A stretch of 64,000 nt of DNA from Lysinibacillus fusiformis (GTDB lineage: Bacteria; Bacillota; Bacilli; Bacillales_A; Planococcaceae), in contig JASENG010000002.1 of assembly GCA_030027265.1 (NCBI GenBank), positions 1 to 64,000 of the forward strand, given 5' to 3'. The notes beneath the pieces were generated by a model. The model saw only the letters and a program-made list of their open reading frames with translations, did no database searches and had not been told where the DNA came from. Shown here piece by piece: positions 53,234-64,000 of this stretch (positions within the stretch are counted from its first letter, which is position 1; each line of letters begins with the position of its first letter). Position numbers and translations under genes: made by a program.

Positions 53234-53641
53234 TTATTTATTACCCTCATGAACGCTGATACGATTAATCGCACGTTTTAAAGCTAGCTCAGCGCGTGTG
53301 AAATCGATGTCATCTTGTTTCTTTTGAAGACGTTGTTCTGCACGTGCTAATGATTCTTTCGCACGGTTAACATCAATATTAGCTGCTAGCTCTGCAGAAG
53401 GAGCTAATATTGAAATTTGGTCAGGACGCACTTCAATGAAACCACCACCAACGGCTACAAGTTCTTGTGAACCGTCTTCTTTTCTAAGTGTTACAGCACC
53501 AATTGCAAGTGGAGCAACTGTCGGAATATGTCCTGGAAGTACCCCAATTTCACCTGAAACTGTTTTAGCGATAACCATTGCGACTTCTGAATCGTATACT
53601 GGGCCGTCGGGAGTGACAATATTGACTTTAACTGTCTTCAT
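53234..53641 (-). CDS. atpC: ATP synthase F1 epsilon subunit
   Basis: A 135-residue subunit with the beta-sandwich half ([40 protein letters not shown] begins the fold) and a C-terminal helical hairpin ([25 protein letters not shown]). Rotates with gamma and regulates ATP hydrolysis. AGGAG precedes the ATG. Last gene of the operon, 24 nt after atpD. Confidence 0.97.
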   Translation of the reverse strand: MKTVKVNIVTPDGPVYDSEVAMVIAKTVSGEIGVLPGHIPTVAPLAIGAVTLRKEDGSQELVAVGGGFIEVRPDQISILAPSAELAANIDVNRAKESLARAEQRLQKKQDDIDFTRAELALKRAINRISVHEGNK

Positions 53642-53665
53642 ATTTTTGCTCCTTTCGTCCGCAGA

Positions 53666-55120
<1,455 letters not shown>

Positions 55121-55199
55121 TTAATTTGAATTCCTATGTAAGGCAATCGAATTTTTCCGCTTTTCTTCCTTTTATAAACACTCGTTGGGAAGTTGCAGC

Positions 55200-56087
<888 letters not shown>

Positions 56088-56118
56088 TTAATCACAAAAC
56101 ACATTATACAATCAGAAC

Positions 56119-57639
<1,521 letters not shown>

Positions 57640-57654
57640 TCACATTTCTTATAA

Positions 57655-58188
57655 TTAACCAACTAACGTACGTTTAAGATTCTCTAGCTTGCTTGCTACA
57701 GTGTTATCAAAAATGTAGTTGCCGATTTGAACACGAACTCCACCGATAATTGATGGGTCGATTGCGTTTGTAATAGTAAGTTTTTCTTTCCCCACTAATT
57801 TGCCGAAAGAAGAAGAGATTTCATCTTTTTCTTGATCAGTAAGTGCGCGAGTAGAGAAAACTGTTGCATCAGCAGAGCCTTGAGCTTCTGCTGCTAGTTG
57901 TTTATAGCTTCTAGCCAAGTTTGCAATCTCATTGACGCGCTTTTTCTCGATAAGAAGTTGAATCGCGTTAACTACGATTGGATTTGCATTAGCAAATACT
58001 TCAGCTACAATTTGTTTTTTACGTTCGATTGAGAATTTTGGAGTGTTCAGTAAAGAAATTAACTCAGGAGTTGTTTCAATTACTTTTACCAATTCATCTA
58101 AATCTGCGTTCACTTCTACAACAACTTGTTTTTCCAATGCTATTTGAAACAATGCATCAGCATAACGGTTAGCTATTGTCGAACTCAT
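57655..58188 (-). CDS. atpH: ATP synthase delta subunit
   Basis: A 177-residue peripheral-stalk subunit: [15 protein letters not shown] at the N-terminus and [27 protein letters not shown] at the C-terminus. It links the b-subunit dimer to the alpha N-termini. Its ATG overlaps the atpF stop by 4 nt. Confidence 0.97.
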   Translation of the reverse strand: MSSTIANRYADALFQIALEKQVVVEVNADLDELVKVIETTPELISLLNTPKFSIERKKQIVAEVFANANPIVVNAIQLLIEKKRVNEIANLARSYKQLAAEAQGSADATVFSTRALTDQEKDEISSSFGKLVGKEKLTITNAIDPSIIGGVRVQIGNYIFDNTVASKLENLKRTLVG

Positions 58189-58709
58189 TTCGCTTCGCCT
58201 GCCTTCGCAATCGTTTCTTTAATTAATGCGCTATTGTCCTCTTCAGAAATTTCTTTTCCAAGAACTTTAGATGCAGCAAGAACTGATAATGAAACGACTT
58301 CGTCACGAACTGCAGCGATTGCTTTTTCTTTCTCAGTTTCGATTTCACGAACAGCTGAGTCTTTTAAGCGATTAGCTTCAGTACGAGCCGCAGTGATGAT
58401 TTCATCACGTTGAACTTCGCCTTGTTTTTTAGCACTTTCAATAATAGCTTGTGCTTCAGTGCGAGCTTCTTTTAATAGAGCTTTTTGTTCTTCTAAAGCT
58501 TTTGCAGATTCGATGCGAGCGTTTTCAGCTGCTTCGATTTCGCCAGCAACTAACTCTTCACGTTGCTGCATGATGCCCATTAATGGACCCCAAGCGAATT
58601 TTTTTAGAAGTAGCATTAAAACTAGGAAGATAATAACTGTTGCTAGAATATCCCCACCATTAAAAGCTTCATGGGCTTCAGCACCTAGTACTAGGTAATC
58701 CAAATTCAC
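58185..58709 (-). CDS. atpF: ATP synthase F0 b subunit
   Basis: About 174 residues: one N-terminal membrane helix ([21 protein letters not shown]), then a long charged coiled coil. Start taken as GTG at 58709 ((M)NLDYLVLGA) with GGGAG ten nt upstream; the ATG at 58739 has no ribosome-binding site. Overlaps atpH by 4 nt. Confidence 0.95.
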   Translation of the reverse strand: MNLDYLVLGAEAHEAFNGGDILATVIIFLVLMLLLKKFAWGPLMGIMQQREELVAGEIEAAENARIESAKALEEQKALLKEARTEAQAIIESAKKQGEVQRDEIITAARTEANRLKDSAVREIETEKEKAIAAVRDEVVSLSVLAASKVLGKEISEEDNSALIKETIAKAGEAK

Positions 58710-58913
58710 GATTGTTTCACTCCCTTCAAGAGCTTTCAAAAATTATATAGTTTCGAATACGTATGTTTCTACGCTTGCCGAAACATTTCATAAAATCTAT
58801 GTGTTGTACTTCTTTACTTTCAATTTTAAAAAAGACTTACATTTAATACATAAGGAATGGCGAAGTTTCTTCTTGGGGAATCATCTTCGCCACATGTGTT
58901 TTTGAGCCGACAA

Positions 58914-59177
<264 letters not shown>

Positions 59178-59204
59178 CTAATGTTTTACACTAAAAGCTT
59201 TATA

Positions 59205-59951
<747 letters not shown>

Positions 59952-60329
59952 TTATTTGTTTCTAACCGTCGATACGATTACCCCTATAAATAGGAAAACG
60001 TATGGAATCATTAGCCCTATCACTGTGCTAATTAGATGAAAATATTGTGGCAACGTAATTGCGATAGCGACTGCTGCAATACCTGATCCAAAGCGCAAAG
60101 CTGAACCGAGTGATACTGTTTTTTTCCCTTCACTTATGGAACGATCAAACTTGTCCATTCTTCGAACAAGAATCCAAAAGTTATATGTACCAAAGCAAGC
60201 ACCAACAGCAATACCAGCAAATACTGTAGGGTGTGAGGTAAATCCCCATCCTAATGCACAAAGAGCGAGCAAAAAAAATAACGCTTTCTTCTGCATAGCG
60301 AAAATGTGATGCAAATCTAGCATTGGCAA
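59952..60329 (-). CDS. atpI: ATP synthase subunit I
   Basis: A 125-residue protein with four hydrophobic helices, the usual first gene of the operon, involved in c-ring assembly and possibly Mg2+ handling. The start may be TTG at 60329 (five nt after AGGAG) or ATG two codons later. Confidence 0.88.
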   Translation of the reverse strand: MPMLDLHHIFAMQKKALFFLLALCALGWGFTSHPTVFAGIAVGACFGTYNFWILVRRMDKFDRSISEGKKTVSLGSALRFGSGIAAVAIAITLPQYFHLISTVIGLMIPYVFLFIGVIVSTVRNK

Positions 60330-60644
60330 TTTATCTCCTAAATCTTTTTCGAGTAATGTTCAAATCGTCCTCTACTTATGGAATCAAGCGGAGCAAATGA
60401 TTTACTGGCGTTTTTCAACGTTTATCGAAAAAACAAAAGAAAATAGTAAAAAATTCTCGTTTACATAAGAATTTTCTATTACTTAGGAGTTTGTTTTGCC
60501 GTAAAAACATAATTTCCAGACGCTTTGAAAACGTTGCAAATTGACATTGATTAGTTTCAACTGTCAATCTAGTAGAAACTTGATATAACAAGTGTTTCGG
60601 GGTCAGGAGCTGACATGAAACCCTTATCATTCTTACCCTTTGTA

Positions 60645-60673
60645 AGCATACAATAGGGCTAATTTGATGTCAA
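60645..60673 (-). promoter_or_regulatory. Probable sigma-A promoter of the atp operon
   Basis: Perfect TTGACA (60668-60673), 17-nt spacer, TATGCT (60645-60650) on the minus strand, giving a leader of about 310 nt before atpI. A second TTGACA (60562-60567) with a weak TCAATT 17 nt further could be an alternative. The leader shows no other clear element. Confidence 0.6.
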
Positions 60674-60680
60674 TTAGTTC

Positions 60681-60727
60681 AGGTGAAAAACTTCACATGA
60701 ACAGAAATATTGTCAAATTCTTGACAA
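60681..60727. promoter_or_regulatory. Two inverted repeats upstream of the atp promoter (Rex/FNR-like)
   Basis: AGGTGAA-AAAC-TTCACAT (60681-60698) ends eight nt upstream of the -35 box. It resembles both the Rex operator (TTGTGAA-N4-TTCACAA) and the FNR site (TGTGA-N6-TCACA). A second perfect repeat TTGTCAA-ATTC-TTGACAA lies at 60710-60727, centred about 29 nt further upstream. Position suits an activator or redox regulator of ATP synthase. Identity is inference. Confidence 0.45.
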
Positions 60728-60849
60728 ATTTGTGTTAGTACTAGAAATAAAAAGATAAAACCTTCTATTTTTTTTAATAAAAACAGTCTTTTTATTAAAT
60801 TTTTACCAGAAACATCATTTTATTAACAACATTCCTTTGTTGAGCTCTA

Positions 60850-61971
60850 TTATTTACTTTTTTCAAAGAAACTAATCAAAGCTTCTACAATACGTTTGGA
60901 CGCATGGCCATCCCCATACGGATTGGAGGCATGTGCCATCTCTTCATAAGCGGCGCTATCTTCTAATAACTCTTTTGCAAGATTATAGATTGTCTCTTCT
61001 TCTGTACCAGCTAATTTCAACGTGCCAGCAGCAATCCCTTCTGGACGCTCTGTTGTATCACGCAATACTAAAACAGGCTTCCCTAAAGATGGGGCTTCTT
61101 CTTGTACACCACCAGAATCCGTTAAAATCATATAAGAGCGAGCCGCAAAGTTATGGAAGTCAAACACCTCTAAAGGCTCAATTAAATGAATACGCGAATC
61201 ATTTCCTAAAATTTCATCAGCTACTTCTCGAACTGCCGGATTTAAATGAACTGGGTAGATCACTTGTACATCGTCATGCTCAGCTAATAGTCGCTTAATC
61301 GCCTTAAACATATTACGCATAGGCTGTCCTAGATTTTCTCTTCGGTGAGCAGTTAGAAGAATCATGCGATCGTCCCCTAATTTATCTAAAACCGGATGGC
61401 TATAGTTTTCTCTAACTGTTGTTTTTAATGCATCAATTGCTGTATTTCCTGTAACAAATATCAATTGCTCGTCTTTATTTTCTTTTAAAAGATTCTCTTT
61501 CGAGTTTTCCGTCGGAGCAAAATGCAAATCTGCCATTACTCCCGTAAGCTGGCGGTTCATTTCTTCAGGGTAAGGTGAATACTTGTTCCCTGTACGCAAT
61601 CCTGCCTCAACATGACCGATTGCAATTTGATTGTAAAATGCTGCCAGACTACCAACAAAAGTAGTTGTTGTATCGCCATGAACTAACACGATATCAGGCT
61701 TTGCTTCCTTCATCACACGATCTAATCCGTGGAGGGCATTCGTTGTCACGTCGATCAGTGTTTGGCGATCCTTCATAATATTTAAATCGTAGTCAGGTGT
61801 AATTTTGAACGTCTCTAATACTTGGTCCAGCATTTGACGATGTTGAGCAGTTACTGTCACGATAGATTCAATGTTTTCAGGATATTTTTGTAGTTCTAAA
61901 ACGAGCGGAGCCATCTTAATGGCTTCTGGTCTTGTTCCAAAAATCGTCATTACCTTCCACTTTTTACTCAA
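60850..61971 (-). CDS. mnaA: UDP-N-acetylglucosamine 2-epimerase (non-hydrolysing)
   Basis: A 373-residue GT-B-fold epimerase: IFGTRPEAIKMAPLVLEL, LLTAHRRENLGQPM, and DSGGVQEEAPSLGKPVLVLRDTTERPEG. It converts UDP-GlcNAc to UDP-ManNAc, which feeds tagA and wecC at 30-32 kb and the secondary wall polymer. Start is TTG at 61971 with a weak AAGGACGG site. Placed between upp and atpI, as in B. subtilis. Confidence 0.96.
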   Translation of the reverse strand: MSKKWKVMTIFGTRPEAIKMAPLVLELQKYPENIESIVTVTAQHRQMLDQVLETFKITPDYDLNIMKDRQTLIDVTTNALHGLDRVMKEAKPDIVLVHGDTTTTFVGSLAAFYNQIAIGHVEAGLRTGNKYSPYPEEMNRQLTGVMADLHFAPTENSKENLLKENKDEQLIFVTGNTAIDALKTTVRENYSHPVLDKLGDDRMILLTAHRRENLGQPMRNMFKAIKRLLAEHDDVQVIYPVHLNPAVREVADEILGNDSRIHLIEPLEVFDFHNFAARSYMILTDSGGVQEEAPSLGKPVLVLRDTTERPEGIAAGTLKLAGTEEETIYNLAKELLEDSAAYEEMAHASNPYGDGHASKRIVEALISFFEKSK

Positions 61972-61999
61972 TTGAAATGCACCGTCCTTAAAAGTAGTT

Positions 62000-62034
62000 T
62001 ACGACCTTTCTTTAAAAAGAAGGTCGTATTTTTA
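62000..62034. other. Hairpin between upp and mnaA
   Basis: TACGACCTT-CTTT (62000-62013) pairs with AAAG-AAGGTCGTA (62016-62028), followed by T5 on the plus strand. The T run is on the wrong side for the minus-strand genes, so it may be an mRNA processing or leader structure for mnaA rather than a terminator. Confidence 0.4.
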
Positions 62035-62110
62035 ATTTTTATATAGTATGGCGAAATGTTGTTAACCACCAGCTATTTGTTAACTGGATTTATCCGGATA
62101 GTATTAACTG

Positions 62111-62162
62111 AAGCGGATTTGTTTGTGTATTGCCGATTTAATGTTATATCCGCAAGCTTCAG
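62111..62162. other. Large inverted repeat at the 3-prime end of upp
   Basis: CTGAAGCGGAT (62111-62121) and ATCCGC-AAG-CTTCAG (about 62148-62162) pair with a 3-nt bulge around a 28-nt loop, immediately after the upp stop codon. No T run follows on the minus strand; it may stabilise the 3-prime end of upp mRNA. Confidence 0.4.
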
Positions 62163-62165
62163 CTT

Positions 62166-62795
62166 TTATTTTGTACCGAATAAACGGTCTCCAGCATCCC
62201 CTAGCCCAGGAACGATGTAGCCGTGGTCGTTTAATTTTTCATCAAGAGCCGCGATATAAATATCTACATCAGGATGTGTCTCTTGGATAGCTTGTACACC
62301 TTCTGGAGCTGCAATTAAGCACATGAATTTAATATTTTTAGCACCGCGAGTTTTCAAGGAATTAATCGCTTCTACTGCTGAACCGCCCGTTGCCAGCATT
62401 GGGTCAACGATGATGAAATCGCGTTCTTCCACATCAGCCGGAAGTTTCGCGTAATATTCAACTGGTTTTAAAGTTTCGGGATCGCGGTATAAACCAATAT
62501 GGCCAACTTTTGCAGCCGGGATTAATTTTAAGACACCGTCAACCATCCCGATTCCCGCACGCAGGATTGGAACAATCGCTATTTTCTTACCAGAAAGAAC
62601 TTTTGTTTTTGCCGTAGTCACTGGAGTATCGATTTCAATTTCTTCTAAAGGCATATCACGCGTAATCTCAAATGCCATCAAAGTTGCAACTTCGTCAACA
62701 AGTTCACGAAATTCCTTTGTTCCCGTGTTTTTATCACGAATATAAGTTAACTTATGTTGAATTAATGGGTGGTCAAATACATATACTTTGCTCAA
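62166..62795 (-). CDS. upp: Uracil phosphoribosyltransferase
   Basis: A 209-residue pyrimidine salvage enzyme: uracil plus PRPP to UMP. The PRPP-binding loop [11 protein letters not shown] (about 130-141) and the uracil-binding [17 protein letters not shown] end are intact. Start is TTG at 62795 with GGAG ten nt upstream. In the conserved glyA-upp-mnaA order. Confidence 0.97.
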   Translation of the reverse strand: MSKVYVFDHPLIQHKLTYIRDKNTGTKEFRELVDEVATLMAFEITRDMPLEEIEIDTPVTTAKTKVLSGKKIAIVPILRAGIGMVDGVLKLIPAAKVGHIGLYRDPETLKPVEYYAKLPADVEERDFIIVDPMLATGGSAVEAINSLKTRGAKNIKFMCLIAAPEGVQAIQETHPDVDIYIAALDEKLNDHGYIVPGLGDAGDRLFGTK

Positions 62796-63512
62796 TTCTT
62801 GTTCGCTCCTAACATTCCTTTTTCGTTCCCCTGCAATTTAGTGAGAGTTACCCCAACTAAATGTAGTTTCACTTTATCTAGCCTAGTATATCAAAAAAAG
62901 TCATAACATAAAACAATATGTCGAATGGGTTTAAGGAACTTTCTATGTCTTTTTTCCGAGTGTGTTCTGGTGTGCTTTAGATGTGAAAAATTAATATGAC
63001 TCCTCTGTATAGGGAGTTAGTCTAAGAGATGTGAAAAGTAGGTTCGTCAGAGGTGATTGGGTTATGTGATGGTGAATTGGCTATCTGCTCAATAATTGGT
63101 CTTTGTGATCAATTACTGCTCTATCTAATTAGAAATGACGCTTGATGATAAATTCCCCATGTTCTTTATATCGTAAAATCCATGCAGGTATAGAATACTT
63201 AAGAGAAGAATTTCCGGCTAATGTATATAGTAGAGGCATAAGGAGCAGATATAAGAGGAGATTTTCCGATTATCTGCTCAAAATAAGACAAAATGCAAAG
63301 CTTTAAGCAAAATACACGGAAATACTACCTTTATTCTAAGGGAAATGGGGTGATTTTCTAATTTAAGCGGAAATTTTCCGTTTATTTTTCGAACACAGTG
63401 ACTTCAACATTTAGTTAACCTATTTTCGCGTGATAAACAGTTTGGGGCGTATTATTCTTTTCAAAGAAAAAGGACGTCGCTATTCAAAATGGCTACTCCC
63501 AATACATAGAAT
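62796..63512. other. Long interval between glyA and upp
   Basis: No credible gene in about 720 nt. It holds the upp leader, a remnant of the 20-nt motif array (63068-63122), scattered TATCTGCTC copies (around 63243 and 63270), and otherwise AT-rich sequence. Confidence 0.5.
63068..63122. repeat. Array E: remnant of the 20-nt motif array
   Basis: GATGG at 63068, GCTCA at 63087 and GATCA at 63107 (spacings 19 and 20 nt), with a partial GCTC at 63118. Same orientation and wording as array D, heavily decayed. Confidence 0.6.
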
Positions 63513-63545
63513 AAAAAAAGCCAGTGAGAGAAATCCTCACTAGCC
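63513..63545 (-). terminator. Terminator of glyA
   Basis: GCCAGTGAG (63520-63528) pairs with CTCACTAGC (63536-63544, one G-U), T7 on the minus strand. Confidence 0.87.
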
Positions 63546-63553
63546 ATTAAAAA

Positions 63554-64000
63554 TTAAATATTTGTTACTAACTCTTCGTAGATTGGGTATTTGTCAGTCA
63601 GTGCTTTAACGCGGTTGATTGCTTCTTCTTTCACGGCTGCATCTTCTGGGTTTTTCAGAAGTTTTGCGATGATTAGGCCAACTTCTTTTAGGTCCTCTTC
63701 TTTGAAGCCGCGGCTGGTTACAGCAGCAGTACCAAGACGGATACCTGAAGTGACGAATGGTTTTTCTTCATCGTAAGGGATTGTGTTTTTATTTGCAGTC
63801 AGTCCAACTTCATCCAATACTTTTTCAGCCACTTTACCTGTTAAGCCAACCGATTTTACGTTAACAAGTAAAAGGTGGTTATCTGTTCCGCCAGAAACTA
63901 GCTCGATGCCTTCAGAAAGCAATGTTTCAGCAAGAACTTTTGCGTTTGCTTTGATTTGTTTTGCGTACTCTTTGAATTCAGGTTGTAATGCTTCGCCAAA
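63554..64000 (-). CDS. glyA: Serine hydroxymethyltransferase, C-terminal part
   Basis: The last 148 residues of GlyA are present; the gene continues beyond the right edge. The frame is open to base 64000 ([20 protein letters not shown]), followed by [16 protein letters not shown] and [19 protein letters not shown], both typical of this PLP enzyme that converts serine and tetrahydrofolate to glycine and methylene-THF. The position beside upp agrees. Confidence 0.95.
   Translation of the reverse strand, partial: FGEALQPEFKEYAKQIKANAKVLAETLLSEGIELVSGGTDNHLLLVNVKSVGLTGKVAEKVLDEVGLTANKNTIPYDEEKPFVTSGIRLGTAAVTSRGFKEEDLKEVGLIIAKLLKNPEDAAVKEEAINRVKALTDKYPIYEELVTNI

Noticed and set aside
60415-60630. 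71-codon ORF in the atp leader
   Set aside because: Lies within the long 5-prime region, no ribosome-binding site and no recognisable protein.
60760-60810. Terminator of mnaA
   Set aside because: TAATAAAAA/TTTTTATTA is an all-A/T stem without a T run on the minus strand; too weak to call.

Overview
The window looks like a chromosomal segment of a low-GC, spore-forming Bacillota bacterium of the Planococcaceae/Caryophanaceae type (Solibacillus or Lysinibacillus-like). Three things support this. SLH-domain S-layer proteins are present together with a pyruvyl transferase (CsaB) and UDP-ManNAc enzymes. The right half keeps the Bacillus subtilis order ywqB-ywqA, ssbB, ywpF, fabZ, flhP-flhO, mbl, spoIIID, spoIIQ, spoIID, murA, ywzB, atpCDGAHFEBI, mnaA, upp, glyA. 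Sporulation genes are intact. Species assignment is inference.

Left third (1-21 kb): a TetR regulator with a palindromic self-operator is followed by a translationally coupled csaB - glycosyltransferase - MurJ-like flippase operon. Next comes a set of secreted SLH proteins with different catalytic modules: a phosphodiester glycosidase, a glucosaminidase, a CAP domain, an amidase, an NlpC/P60 peptidase, and one protein that is only SLH domains. An O-antigen-ligase-like polymerase sits among them. The set ends with a 911-residue S-layer protein. CsaB pyruvylates the secondary cell-wall polymer that SLH domains bind, so anchor chemistry and anchored proteins are encoded side by side.

Middle (21-34 kb): a CstA-type transporter; a small RadC/JAB gene split by a complete group II intron (2,781 nt, with a reverse transcriptase-maturase-HNH protein); a second S-layer gene (853 residues) with a nearly identical N-terminus but different body; a candidate short RNA or attenuator upstream of it; then tagA and wecC, which handle ManNAc and ManNAcA.

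Right half (33-64 kb): a NERD nuclease-like protein, an IDEAL-domain protein, SWIM and SNF2 helicase proteins, then the conserved housekeeping, sporulation and ATP synthase genes. mnaA (UDP-GlcNAc 2-epimerase) reconnects this part to wall-polymer synthesis.

The most unusual feature is non-coding. At least five intergenic arrays (10.99-11.10, 32.73-33.22, 41.58-42.35, 50.36-50.66 and a remnant near 63.07-63.12 kb) carry short T-tract-GATCAC and T-tract-GAGCGG motifs spaced at an almost exact 20 nt (rarely 21, 30 or 19). In the largest array 39 motifs alternate strictly. The spacing is close to two DNA helical turns, so every motif should lie on one face of the helix. I do not recognise this as a described system. 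No rRNA, tRNA or CRISPR array was seen.
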